DNA from: Trichodelitschia bisporula
Taxonomy: Eukaryota > Ascomycota > Dothideomycetes > Phaeotrichales > Phaeotrichaceae
Assembly: GCA_010356995.1 (NCBI GenBank)
Contig: ML996703.1
Coordinates: forward strand, 496,001-560,000
Direction: 5' to 3'
Length of the DNA: 64,000 nt
The notes under the pieces are model-generated. The model saw only the letters and a list, made by a program, of their open reading frames with translations. It was not told the DNA's origin and did not search any database. This document shows, piece after piece, positions 32,045-43,611 of the stretch. Position numbers and translations under genes: made by a program. How positions within the stretch are numbered: position 1 is the stretch's first letter; the number at the start of each line of letters is the position of its first letter.

Positions 32045-34082
32045 ATGTTCAGGAACGCCCTTAGACAGTCTTCGCGCGCGGTCGGTGCAGTCTCTGCGAC
32101 CGGCAGAGTTGCTGCCGTAAGTACCCCCCTCAACCATCCTTCACCACCTCTATCTTCTCAATGGTGATCATAAATGGCATCAAATACAATGATATCAACT
32201 GGTCGGCCGTTGTTCATGTTTTTATGGCATCGTTTCGGTTGTCCTTGCGACCTTGCCAGCTCCGCGACATAACCGAGCGCTAACTTTTTCTTTTGCGCCC
32301 TAGGTCCGGACGTCGCCGGCGGTCTACAACGCTGCATCCAAGCAACTTCGCGGATACGCTGCCGATGCAAAGGCCTCCCCAACTGAGGTTTCCTCGATCC
32401 TCGAGCAGCGCATTCGTGGTGTTCAGGAGGAGGCCAACCTTGCTGAGACTGGCCGTGTCCTGTCTGTTGGGTACGATTGCCTGACAAAGCGCATGTTAGA
32501 CAATCTCTAATACGACAATAGTGACGGTATCGCTCGTGTCCATGGCATGAACAATGTCCAGGCTGAGGAACTGGTTGAGTAAGTTATCGCAGTCCAGTTT
32601 TCGGCCATAGCTGACTATGAAGGTTCGCCTCGGGTGTCAAGGGTATGTGCATGAACTTGGAGGCTGGCCAAGTCGGTGTCGTGCTTTTTGGTTCCGACAG
32701 ACTTGTCAAGGAAGGCGAGACTGTTAAGCGGACTGGCGAGATTGTGAGTGTCCTTTCTCCACAATTTTTCATGCTAATGAGAACAGGTTGATGTCCCCGT
32801 CGGCATGGAGCTGCTCGGGCGCGTCGTTGACGCTCTCGGCAACCCGATCGACGGCAAGGGCCCTCTCAACACCAAGGAGAAGCGCCGCGCCCAGCTCAAG
32901 GCCCCCGGCATTCTGCCCCGGCACTCTGTCAACCAGCCGGTGCAGACCGGTCTGAAGTCCGTCGACGCCATGGTGCCTATTGGCCGTGGTCAGCGTGAGC
33001 TTATCATTGGCGATCGTCAGACTGGCAAGACCGCCGTCGCTCTTGACGCCATGTTGAACCAGAAGCGCTGGAACAACGGCAACGACGAGACCAAGAAGCT
33101 CTACTGCGTCTACGTTGCCGTCGGCCAGAAGCGTTCCACCGTCGCCCAGCTCGTCAAGACTCTGGAGGAGAACGACGCCATGAAGTACTGCATCATCGTT
33201 GCTGCCACCGCTTCCGAGGCTGCCCCTCTGCAGTACATTGCCCCCTTCGCCGGCTGCTCCATGGGTGAATGGTTCCGCGACAACGGCAAGCACGCTCTGA
33301 TCATCTACGACGATCTGTCCAAGCAGGCTGTTGCTTACCGCCAAATGTCGCTGCTGCTCCGTCGTCCCCCTGGCCGTGAGGCTTACCCCGGCGAGTGAGT
33401 ATTTTTTTATCATGCTATTTCTAATACTAATGATATGAACAGCGTTTTCTACCTGCACTCGCGTCTTCTCGAGCGTGCTGCCAAGATGAGCGACAAGCAC
33501 GGCGGTGGCTCCCTGACTGCTCTGCCCATCATTGAGACCCAGGGTGGTGACGTATCGGCCTACATTCCGACCAACGTCATCTCTATCACTGATGGCCAGA
33601 TCTTCTTGGAAGCCGAGCTGTTCTACAAGGGTGTCCGCCCGGCCATCAACGTCGGTCTGTCCGTGTCGCGTGTCGGCTCAGCTGCCCAGCTCAAGGCCAT
33701 GAAGCAGGTCGCTGGTAGCTTGAAACTCTTCTTGGCTCAGTACCGTGAGGTTGCTGCTTTCGCTCAGTTCGGCTCTGATCTGGACGCTGCCACTAAGCAG
33801 ACCCTCAACCGTGGTGAGCGTCTGACCGAGCTCCTGAAGCAGAAGCAGTACTCGCCCATGGCTGTCAACGAGATGGTTCCCCTCATTTTCGCTGGTGTCA
33901 ACGGTCATCTTGACCAGGTTCCCGTCGGCCGCATCCTTCAGTGGGAGGCTGACTTCCTGGCTCACCTGCGCAGCAACGAGTCCGAGCTTCTTGCCACCAT
34001 CGACAAAGAGGGTGCTCTTAGCAAGGACCTTGAGGCCAAGTTGAAGGATGTCGTTTCGAGCTTCACGAAGAGCTTCTTGTAG
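32045..34082 (+). CDS. atp1: Mitochondrial F1Fo-ATP synthase subunit alpha
   Basis: This is the alpha subunit of the mitochondrial ATP synthase F1 head, carrying the non-catalytic nucleotide sites. Exons: 32045-32116, 32304-32470, 32522-32578, 32623-32743, 32787-33394 and 33443-34082. The sum is 1665 nt, or 554 aa. Residues 1 to about 43 are a basic, Arg/Ser/Ala-rich mitochondrial presequence ([20 protein letters not shown]). The mature part has [20 protein letters not shown], the P-loop GDRQTGKT at about 214-221, Walker [13 protein letters not shown] and the signature [20 protein letters not shown]. The first intron is 187 nt, longer than the others (43-51 nt), which may carry regulatory elements. 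Nothing is missing; a housekeeping copy. Confidence 0.97.
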
Positions 34083-35199
34083 ACTGGTTGGAGCAGAGTA
34101 TGTCCTTGATGTTGCACAATATCGCGGCGTGAGGATATACTGATAGCTTTGAGCAGTAGATGTAATATACAAAGCGTCCCTAGCCTCTTCATTGTTGTGA
34201 ATCCTTGGGTAGATGTATGGCTGCGGTGTTGTGAAAACACTACAACGGGAGCGTTCCAATTATTGATTTTATGCTACCGTCTTGTCTACGCGTCTCCTGT
34301 GATTCGGCAGCTATGGTAAAGCTCGACTCTGTATTTACATAAAATTTCAGCTTTTTCTTTGCTCTCCACTGCTAAGATGTTTGCAGTGCCGGCTTCTGCG
34401 TCGTGAAAGAATCGAATTTCACGCCCGAGACTGAGGCTGAGGTTGAGGCTATGTTCTGTAGCTTCGCGAGTTCTGGCTCGGTCTGGATGAAGATAACCGC
34501 GGTCTCCTGCATGTCCAGGGAGAAGATAGACGTTCAGTTGTGCACAATTGATTTGACATCAACTCTCGTCATATAGATGATCGGTCAATGTCGAGGTCTT
34601 GCCTAGCATCCGCGCAACAAAGTTCCGCAACCACGGATACGAACCATCGGGACTCGTTAGCGTCAAGGCCTGGCATCGGGAGCTCCTGTATGCTGAAAGC
34701 GAAGGTCCTCCAATGACCCTTCGTGAGAGATGCGATGGGCAGTCTGAACGGATATATCGTACGATTGACACTTGGGATACCATGGTTTTCTTCATGCCAG
34801 CCATTCGCACAATCCGGGTTGTTTAAGTGACTTCCAACCCGGTTCGCTACAGCAATCCTCGATCATACACCATAGATGGTAACCTTGCCGATTAGCAGCT
34901 CTGCACTTCTGTCGTGCCCGTGGGAATATTGAGACTACTGAAATGATTCACTTGTGGGTTTGCTGGCTCCTCTTGGCCTCTCAAGATGACGGCACCTTTT
35001 GTGAGATGTGCATACGGAGGTGGCTGTCCGTTGGGATGTGGCTTGTTAGTGGGGTCCTTGTCCAATTGGGGGCATCCTCCGCCACAGCGCTGGCAGAGCT
35101 GCATGGATAAACTCACCGCCCCTCGCAGCTCTACACCAGCGACACTCCACTCCTCAGCCTCTCCCACATTTGCAAACTTGCTTCAATTTACTTTCCAAC
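34083..35199. other. Intergenic between ATP1 and alpha-tubulin
   Basis: 1.1 kb. The frame at 34599-34826 begins at TTG and resembles nothing known. The right part should be the tubulin promoter. Confidence 0.35.
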
Positions 35200-36827
35200 A
35201 TGCACGGAGAAGTACTGCACATTCACCTTGGGCAGGCTGGTACACAGCTGGGTAACAGCGCCTGGGAGCTGTGAGTATATAGTGTTTGGTTGTCTCGCGA
35301 CCCTGGACCCAGTATTCAACTAACTACCCCTACCAGCTACCTCCTGGAGCATGGCTTGAAGGCCGACGGCAAGCCTGACCCAGAGACTGCAGAAGCGATC
35401 GAGGGAGTCTCTTTTGAGACTTTCTTCACCGAAACTGGGAGCGGTAAATACGTCCCTCGTTCCATCTTCGTCGACCTGGACCCCTCCGTACGTTGAAATA
35501 TATATCCAACTCTCTGCGGAATCACACCTGTTGCTGACACCTGCCAGCCAATCGACGAAATCCGCACTGGTCCCTACCGCCAGCTATTCCACCCTGAACT
35601 CCTCGTCAGCGGCAAGGAAGATGCTGCCAACAACTGTGAGAGACAGCCGAACAGCTTGACTTGGAGAAGCTAACACGAAACACCAGATGCTCGCGGTCAT
35701 TACACCATTGGCAAGGAGCTCGTAGATGATGTGATTAATCGGATTCGCCGTGTCGCAGGTATGATTGGTCCCTCATCTGCGAGCTCTGATTGACGATCCC
35801 TAGACAACTGCTCTTCCCTCCAGGGCTTCCTCATCTTCCATTCCTTCGGCGGTGGCACCGGCTCGGGGTTCGGTGCGTTGCTGCTCGAACGACTTTCTGC
35901 CGACTATGCCAAAAAGTCAAAGCTCGAGTTCGCCATCTACCCAGCCCCGCGTGTCTCTACCTCTGTCGTCGAGCCGTACAATGCGGTACTTTCCACACAC
36001 AGCACCATCGAAAACTCCGACTGCACATTCCTGGTGGACAATGAGGCAGTTTACGACATCTGCCGTCGGAATCTCGACATTCCACGCCCTGACTATGAGC
36101 ACCTGAACCGTCTCATTGCTCAGGTTGTCAGCTCCATCACCTCGAGCCTTCGCTTCGACGGTGCGCTCAATGTCGACCTCAATGAGTTCCAGACCAATCT
36201 GGTACCCTACCCGCGCATCCACTACCCGCTGATCAGCTACGCTCCGGTCATTTCCACCAAGAAGAGCTCGCACGAGAGCTTCAAGGTTCATGACTTGACG
36301 TTCCAGTGCTTCGAGCCAAACAACCAGATGGTTGTTTGCGATCCCCGCAACGGCAAGTACATGGCCGTTGCGCTCCTCTACCGCGGTGATGTCGTGCCTC
36401 GCGATTGCAGCGCTGCAATTGCTGCTCTGAAAGCCAAGGCATCCTTCAACCTCGTTGAATGGTGTCCGACTGGCTTCAAGCTCGGCATCAAGTGAGTCGG
36501 CACCGTTGCTTTTAGTCGCATATTTTCTGACATTTTAACAGTTACCAGAAGCCGGTCCGCGTTCCCGGTGGCGAGCTTGCGCCTGTTGACCGCTCGGTTA
36601 GCATGCTTTCCAACACGACCGCTATAGCTGAGGCATGGAGTCGTCTTGATCACAAGTTTGACCTCATGTACTCTAAGCGTGCCTTTGTTCATTGGTATGT
36701 CGGTGAGGGTATGGAGGAGGGTGAGTTCTCCGAGGCACGCGAGGACCTGGCGGCCCTCGAGAAGGACTACGAGGAAGTAGCCAGCGACAGCGTTGATGAT
36801 GATGGACTCGCCGAAGCGGAGTACTAA
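35200..36827 (+). CDS. Alpha-tubulin
   Basis: This is a microtubule subunit that binds non-exchangeable GTP. Exons: 35200-35270, 35337-35487, 35548-35635, 35687-35758, 35804-36491 and 36542-36827. The sum is 1356 nt, or 451 aa, the usual length. The tubulin signature GGGTGSG is at about residues 143-149 ([20 protein letters not shown]). The catalytic-loop region [20 protein letters not shown] and the C-terminal [20 protein letters not shown] are intact. The acidic tail ends in EAEY, keeping the terminal Tyr. The N-terminus is [20 protein letters not shown], so residue 2 is His where most alpha-tubulins have Arg. Fungi often carry two alpha-tubulin genes; I cannot tell which paralogue this is. 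Confidence 0.97.
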
Positions 36828-37383
36828 ACGGCGTCGGGTATTGAAAGCTTGATGAACACATCCGGAACTAGAGGTGCAATGAGTCCAGCGTAAATGATAT
36901 GGAGCGTTATGGCTAGCTGTCTTCCCTTCCGTTGGGCTCGGGTGGTGGAGAAGCGTAGTGGAGTCCTGGAAAGTGCTTCGAGCTCTCATTAAAGAGGCGA
37001 CCTGAGTGACGTTTGTCGCCAGATAACGCTTTGCTTCGAAAATATTCAGCGGATTATGCCAATGTCAGTGCAGGCGCTGTTAGTGTGCGAGTCTGAAGTA
37101 GTCGGAAGGTGACCCTTGCGCCTTTGCGGGCACGCCCAACAACCGTGCAGGCCGGTAGAGATCACAAGTGGAGTGATCATCCTTTCACCCAGCAGCTATT
37201 ATCCTTGCTTAGACCTTAATTCAACCTACTACGTACACGATCGAAAAGCTCGAAGAGCTCGAGAATAATCAAAAACTGCAGGGTCTCATCACACTCTAAA
37301 AAGCAACGTCACGGCATCTGAATTGACAAGCGTAGGGGGCGATCTTGCAAAACTCTCTACCGTACACAACACCCTCTGACATC
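36828..37383. promoter_or_regulatory. Upstream region of the questin-oxidase-like gene
   Basis: 556 bases, partly the alpha-tubulin 3' UTR. No gene or clear element is seen. Confidence 0.35.
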
Positions 37384-38742
37384 ATGATTTCTTTCAATTT
37401 CGGTATCCCTCGGCTGGGGCTTAGCAGGCGTTCACCGTATATCGATATCCCTCCGGTACAAACCCCCGATATCGAGACGGCAGTTGAGAAGCAGCCGAGG
37501 ACCGTGAAGCACCTCGTGAAGGCAAACCATGCCAACAATTCTATCTTCTACCACAACCTCCAATTCTGCAATCATTTCCCGCACCTGGTGGCATCAGCGT
37601 ACCTGTTTGGGGCAGATAGTAGGCACCTCAATGATATCTACGACCATGAGAACAAGCAGCTGGAGCCTTGGGCGGACTCGCCGGGAGAGATTTCGCGGGA
37701 GGACTGGAGAGACTTTCTAGGGAAGAGAGAGTGCGCCCCTCCTCCCCTTCCACAGATACCGCCACCTCGGATGAAGCTGATCCTGCTAGGTACCAACGTG
37801 CGTTTGTCGACTTCTTTGAGGATCAGCTGGTTCTACACAGCTACGACTGGAAAGAGTTGATCCATGCCTATCTCCTGGATGGCAAAGGGCCTCTCATAAA
37901 CAACATGATCGGAGCACGTATGCCACCTCCTCCAGGTTTGGTTTCTTCAAGCTAATGTGCAAAACGTAGTCGGACATCCGTTGATTCATCTGGGCTACGC
38001 GTTTGAACTCTCGTCACCGACATTGGCCATCGAGGCGCTAGCCATGACAAGCTGTGCTCACAATTTCCTGCACAAGTATCTCGATGACCCTTCATATACC
38101 AAGCCTTCTATTCTAGCGGCGTCAACGCCGCTGGATATCCTAGGCAAGATCGCACAGGATCCACGATTTGACCTATTCTCAACGCCAGGCTCGGGCAATA
38201 TCGCGCCGTTGTTCGAGGCTCAGGAAGCGGCGGTCCTGGAGTACTGGAATGCGTGGGATCTCAGCAACGCGAAGGAGCAGTTCGAGAAAAGTCAAGAGGC
38301 AGCCGTGGCCATGCTGGTTGGAACGCATGAGTCCGACAGCAAGTACGACTTCTTTCTAGTGCACCTTTTGACTACATCGCATGCTGTGCGAATAGTCTTA
38401 CCTTGCATTCCGGCCCAGCATCAGATCTCGGTGGTTAAACAGTGGTGGCTTTTAGCTATTGCAGTGTACATCGCACAGCTGCGGCCCAAAATCGACCTGG
38501 GCCGAATCAACGGGGTCGACATAAAGGGTAGGGATTGGCAGTCCGTCGATAAAGCGGCGCTCACGGGCAAGGGCGCGCTCGATGCCCACTACGTCAAGGC
38601 TCTGAGGGCGATGAAGGAGGCTGCGAAGACGTGGGGTAACGAGAGGTACTACCTTAGCGCAGCGCTCGGGTTCATCGACGGATTTGGAGGTTGGGGTGGA
38701 TTTTCAAAGCAAAGCGAGACCGATAGCTACCACTACGAGTGA
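37384..38742 (+). CDS. Questin oxidase-like protein (AflY/DUF4243 family)
   Basis: This is a member of the questin oxidase-like family, which includes AflY and enzymes proposed for Baeyer-Villiger-type ring opening of anthraquinones; many members have no known substrate. Exons: 37384-37730, 37790-37917 and 37970-38742. The sum is 1248 nt, or 415 aa. Family-like stretches are KHLVKANHANNSIFYHNLQF, NHFPHLVASAYLFGAD, RAFVDFFEDQL and LGHPLIHLGYAFELSSPTLA. His-rich helices (HANN, FHNL-type, GHPLIHLGYA, LTTSHAVR) fit the family. The start is the ATG at 37384, preceding MISFNFGIPRLGL. No polyketide synthase or other cluster gene lies nearby, so a secondary-metabolite role is not supported here. Confidence 0.87.
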
Positions 38743-39699
38743 GCTCCGAAGACGGGGCGACTCCGCTCTGCAGTAAGAGGCCGCCGGGAAAAGAAGAAGC
38801 ATTGATGCATATGTAAATCAAGCCATTTTGGGGCATTTTGATCATCGGGCGCTTCCGGCACTGTCGTTATTCGCCAACATGATGACAAGCTACTGTGAAA
38901 ATTCGGGTCAAAAGATGGGAGTTGGCCGTGATTGCTTACTGTGCATGCTGCACACGGAAGTCAAGCCAATTGCGGCGCCGCAATGATCTCGTAAGTGGTT
39001 CTGCGGGTTAATCAGCCTTTGGCCTAGGGAAAGGAGTACGAAGTTAAAAGAGTTTGCATTCAGGGCACAATCTGATAAGTTAAGACGACGATTTGCTCCA
39101 TCCCTTCCTACAGTACCACCGGACATCACCATCACCCATCGTCGAAACGGGAGGTCGGTGAAAGGACAACACAGACCACCCGACCCGGTCGGAGCGATTA
39201 CGTCAACGGCGACCCCTCATTCTACCTAGCAAGCAACGCTTTGTCCCTCCCTCTCCCACTCCCGCCTCTTCACCCCCCCCCCCCCAACTCCGTCATTCCA
39301 ACCACCACCTTTTTCCAAGCTTTCAGCGCTGGAGACAACCCCCAAAATAGACGCCACAGCATCAATTTCGTCACTTCCCCCGTTAAACTTCAAACGTCGG
39401 CCAGCCACACTCTCAAACACCGCCTTGGCTCTTCATTCCCGAACTTGCCCTTGCGGACAAACAGCCTTTCCCCGCCTCGGTACCGAACCAGCCTACTCCG
39501 CCCCCGGTCGACGTCACCTAGTTCAATGCAAGCTTTCCTGCCTGCAGCTTGTACCTAAAGCCTGCCGCAATCCCCCCCCCAACTCTACAGCATCGACCTC
39601 CCATCATCGACTTCTCAACAATCGCATCCCTGGTGCCCTTTGTCATCGCCTCACTCACTACTATCAACCCCTCGATTGCTCTTCGAGTTCAGGGCCAAA
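38743..39699. promoter_or_regulatory. Upstream region of the ErdS gene
   Basis: 957 bases. The last 450 bases are C-rich with homopolymer C runs (about 39271-39285 and 39571-39580) and probably form a long leader. No ATG-started gene is supported. Confidence 0.4.
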
Positions 39700-42600
39700 A
39701 TGTCTTCTTTGAAGAGGGCTCTGGGGAAGCTCAAGCCTTCATCCAGCAGCAACCCACCGAGCGATACTGAATCAAGCACCGAACTTCCGGGCAAGACGGC
39801 CTCCCCTCGGGGATCGACGACCCTCTCCCAGTCGCCTCGCAGCTCGATTACCTTCGGTCGCAAGAGTGAGACGTTCCCGCAAGCGGCGTCCTCCCCACGC
39901 AGTAGTGGCATTTTCTTCCGCAATAGTAAAGGCGAGAACTCCAGCCATCACAGTCCCGTTCGGGCTCTCAAGGAGAAGCTGCATATCGGCGATGATTCCA
40001 GCGATGATGTCGACGTGCCGCTCAATCGCGATGGTGAAAAAATGAGCAAGAACCAGCTGCGAAAGGCGGAGAGGCAGGCTGAGAAAGAACAACATCAGCG
40101 GGAGGTTGAAGAGCGAGTGGCGGCAGCTGCTGAAAGGCGGAAGCAGATGCAGGAACAGGCGCTCAAGGAAGAATCCAAGGAGTCAAGGGCGCGATACGGC
40201 AACTTCCCCATCAACCACTACGCTGGCGAGTGGAAGCACGAATCTCGCTTCAACATCCTGCATCTCACAGAGTCTCACATCGGACAGGAGATACTCTTCA
40301 GGGCTAGAATTCACAACATCCGCAAAATGAGCGCACATTTGGTCTTCTTTGTCTTCCGTCAACAGACAGCCACGATGCAAGGCGTTCTCCAGGAAGGTGG
40401 CGATATTTCGCGTTTCTTCTTATACTGGGCAGAGCATCTGGATGTGGAAACGATCGTGCTGGTCCGAGGCGTCGTGCAGATACCAAAGGCAAAGGAAGGA
40501 CAGGTCAAGGGTGCCACCATCAAGAGCTGTGAGCTTCGCGTCACCGAGCTCCACGTTGAGGGTCAAGTGACCGAACCCCTACCCTTTACCGTTCACGAGG
40601 CGGAGGTCACCCGAGCCGAGACGGAGGAGGATGGCGATACTCGGCAGATTATCACCGACCGAGTACGCCAGTCCAATCGCATCATCGATCTCAGAACGAC
40701 CGCCGCACAGAGTATTTTCAGGATTCAGTCTGGAGTATGCAACTTGTTCCGCGGATTCCTTGATTCACAAGGCTTCATCGAAATCCATACGCCGAAGCTG
40801 CAAGGTGCGGCAACTGAGTCTGGTGCTAGTGTCTTCAAGGTCAATTACTTTGGCCGTCCAGCCTTCCTTGCTCAGAGCCCGCAGCTAGCCAAGCAGATGT
40901 CCATTGCGGCCGACTTTGGCCGCGTATATGAAGTAGGTCCCGTGTTCCGAGCGGAGAATAGCAACACCCATCGGCATTTGACCGAGTTCACTGGGCTGGA
41001 TCTCGAAATGGCCATAGACGAACATTATCACGAGGTGCTTACTATGTTGGATCGTACCTTCAAGCATATCTTCAAAGGCATCTACGAGAACTACCGCCAT
41101 GAGATCGACGTTGTTCAGCACCAGTTCCCGCACGAAGACCTTGTGTGGATTGAAGAGACGCCACGTATCCCTTTCGCCGAGGGAATCCGGCTGTTGAACG
41201 ATTCTGGATGGCGGGACGAACATGGCAACCCGTTGCCAGAGGATGAGGATCTGGGCACCCGGGATGAGATTGAGCTTGGGCGGTTGGTCAAGGAAAAGTA
41301 TGGAACGGATTATTACATCCTCGACAAGTTCCCGGTCGGGGCCAGACCGTTTTATGCGATGCCGGATCCTCTTAATCCCAACGTCACAAACTCTTTCGAC
41401 ATCTTCCTCCGTGGACAAGAAATTCTTTCCGGAGGGCAACGTATCCATGATGCGCCCACGCTGATCAAACAACTCGAGAACCACAAGATCGATCCGAGGA
41501 GTATGGAAGAATATGTCCAGGGCTTTGAGTGGGGCGCGCCACCGCACGGAGGAGGTGGTATTGGTTTGGAGCGCATGGTGATGTTGCTGTTGAAGCTTGG
41601 TGATATTCGCCATAGCTCGCTCTTCCCTCGCGACCCCAAGTCCCTCCCGGAAAGGCCTCCGCTCAAGCTTCTCAGGCACCCAGAGCACAGTACCATGCAT
41701 CCTCCATGGGAAGGTAAAGACCGCGTGACGGCCGGCATCGACTTCCAACCGATTGAGAACCTCATCGCAAATTATGGTGATGCTTCCAATACCAGCTGGT
41801 TGGAACCGAGGACCCAGATCTGGCGTGACGAATTTACTGGCGCTGCTGTTGGCTACGTGCCACAGGACGGCTTCGCTATCACGATCGGCGACCCGCTCTG
41901 CCACGAATCGCAGTATCAAAAGACTATCGCGGGATACCTGCGTTTCATCAAGAAAGAACGCGGCCTCAAGCCGCTCTGGTTGCTGGTTGGCTCGTCTGTT
42001 GAAGAAGTTCTCGCGACCAAATTCAATTGGCGCACCTTCTCCGTAGTGGCCGAGCAGCGGCTTGACCCGTCACATAATCCGGCTCAGCATGATAACGACG
42101 TCCAACGCAAGATTAGGCATGCGGAGCGTGAGGGAGTTAAGATTTTTGACATCCCCATTGGTACCCCGGTTCCCCAGGAAATCCGCGACAAAGTTGACGC
42201 ACGTGTCGAAGACTGGCTCAAGAACCGCAAGGGCAAGCAAGTGCACTTGACGGATATCCACCCCTGGGAGGACATGCAGCACCGGCAGTACCACTACGCG
42301 ATGGATAAGTCGGGCACCATCTGTGCATTTGTCGCTTTGGCACAGCTGAGCCCGGATCATGGATGGCAGGTCAAGTACTCGCTTGACTTCCCTGGTGCGC
42401 CGTCGGGCAGCATTGAGTATGTCGTGATGCACGCGCTCAAGAAGGTGGCTGCCGATGGTTGCAACAGCGTAACGTTTGGCGGTGGTGCCAGTGCTTCCTT
42501 TACCCCGGGGCACAACATGAAGGGGACAAAGGTCAAGGTCCTGAGCAAGGCGTATCATGCCATTGTGAGTGAGCTGAAGCTCACGAATAAGACGGAGTTC

Positions 42601-42708
42601 AGGGAGAAGCTGGGCGCTCAAGAGGATCCGGTGTATGTTTGCTACCCTCCGCACGGGCTAGGGCCGCTGGGTGTCAAGGCCATCTTGACGTTCTTCGGTG
42701 ATGATTAG
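39700..42708 (+). CDS. erdS: Ergosteryl-3-beta-O-L-aspartate synthase (AspRS-DUF2156 fusion)
   Basis: This two-domain enzyme charges tRNA-Asp and transfers the aspartate to ergosterol, making ergosteryl-aspartate; the known fungal enzyme ErdS has this architecture. It is one exon of 1002 aa; the ATG at 39700 starts MSSLKRALGKLKPSSSS. Residues 1-110 are Ser-rich, followed by a charged helix (KNQLRKAERQAEKEQ). The OB-fold anticodon domain is at about 170-300. The class II synthetase core follows: motif 1 region RGFLDSQGFIEIHTPKL, motif 2 VGPVFRAENSNTHRHLTEFT (about 412-430), motif 3 GGIGLERMVMLLLKLGDIRH (about 618-640). From about 677 to the end is the DUF2156/GNAT-fold transferase domain (GYVPQDGFAITIGDPLCHES, YSLDFPGAPSGSIEYVVMHA). 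Both halves look complete. No partner hydrolase (ErdH) is seen in the window. Confidence 0.93.
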   Translation: MSSLKRALGKLKPSSSSNPPSDTESSTELPGKTASPRGSTTLSQSPRSSITFGRKSETFPQAASSPRSSGIFFRNSKGENSSHHSPVRALKEKLHIGDDSSDDVDVPLNRDGEKMSKNQLRKAERQAEKEQHQREVEERVAAAAERRKQMQEQALKEESKESRARYGNFPINHYAGEWKHESRFNILHLTESHIGQEILFRARIHNIRKMSAHLVFFVFRQQTATMQGVLQEGGDISRFFLYWAEHLDVETIVLVRGVVQIPKAKEGQVKGATIKSCELRVTELHVEGQVTEPLPFTVHEAEVTRAETEEDGDTRQIITDRVRQSNRIIDLRTTAAQSIFRIQSGVCNLFRGFLDSQGFIEIHTPKLQGAATESGASVFKVNYFGRPAFLAQSPQLAKQMSIAADFGRVYEVGPVFRAENSNTHRHLTEFTGLDLEMAIDEHYHEVLTMLDRTFKHIFKGIYENYRHEIDVVQHQFPHEDLVWIEETPRIPFAEGIRLLNDSGWRDEHGNPLPEDEDLGTRDEIELGRLVKEKYGTDYYILDKFPVGARPFYAMPDPLNPNVTNSFDIFLRGQEILSGGQRIHDAPTLIKQLENHKIDPRSMEEYVQGFEWGAPPHGGGGIGLERMVMLLLKLGDIRHSSLFPRDPKSLPERPPLKLLRHPEHSTMHPPWEGKDRVTAGIDFQPIENLIANYGDASNTSWLEPRTQIWRDEFTGAAVGYVPQDGFAITIGDPLCHESQYQKTIAGYLRFIKKERGLKPLWLLVGSSVEEVLATKFNWRTFSVVAEQRLDPSHNPAQHDNDVQRKIRHAEREGVKIFDIPIGTPVPQEIRDKVDARVEDWLKNRKGKQVHLTDIHPWEDMQHRQYHYAMDKSGTICAFVALAQLSPDHGWQVKYSLDFPGAPSGSIEYVVMHALKKVAADGCNSVTFGGGASASFTPGHNMKGTKVKVLSKAYHAIVSELKLTNKTEFREKLGAQEDPVYVCYPPHGLGPLGVKAILTFFGDD

Positions 42709-43611
42709 TACAATGAAGCGGGGTGGGTAAAGGGGTTTACGGTTGTCATTCATTTAACGTTGTATTCCGCTCCGGTCGTAATGGTGGTGGAACGTAAAGC
42801 TTGAGTTGTTATCCCAAGTACCTTTTCCTGAGTTCGATGGATATACCATTTTGCTTTTGCAGTTGGTGTTTTGACGCTGATAGGAAAATCGGTTGGAAGT
42901 CCCAAGACTGACGCTTTCGCATGCATATATAATCTCGCTGAATCTGGTTTCATGAGCACGCTGAACTCATTGACGTCTGAGGCGGATGCGATCGCCCGGT
43001 AGCGTGCTGACTGCAGATGCAGATAACAGCCCACACGGAGCTCTCCCCGGGGAGGGAGGGGCCGGATAGTTAAACATCTCAGCCCGGAGAAGCTCGGAGG
43101 TATTGCAATTATGGTCAGGGGGAGCTAACATCACCAGAGTATTTCATCATAAGCTTAATCGCCTCTTCGTGCCTCTGTAAAACTATCCTATTCCTCAAGG
43201 CAGGCTACGTGAAATATACTCAGAGATTTAAGCTCATGGAGCCCAAGGGATATGGCAACCTCACATACTGACTGCGGGCCGATGCGCTGCACGCAACACT
43301 CGTCGAGCCGATCGGTTACCCCATTCGCATCCAGCGACTGCCAGACGTTGTACTTGCGGGGTTGGATGAGCATGGATGATTCACGGTGGCCCAGCATACT
43401 TTCCGGCTGGGGAAGATGACGTCGCGACAGGGTCGAGGCTCTGACGTAACCACATTGGAAGGGGAAGGTGCAGATGGACGCCAGAGTTTGATATCGCTCC
43501 ATATCGTTCCACTGCGAAGATCGCTTCATCTGCAACTTAACAAACAGCTGAAACCTTTTTGGTTCTAGTCCGCTGTTTGATATTACTTGATATATTCCCC
43601 ATACAATCACC
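42709..43611. other. Intergenic between ErdS and the DUF1989 gene
   Basis: 903 bases. The frame at 43188-43625 (minus) overlaps the next start and shows no family features. Nothing else is seen. Confidence 0.35.

Noticed and set aside
40885-41919. 344-aa minus-strand frame
   Set aside because: Antisense shadow of the ErdS synthetase domain.
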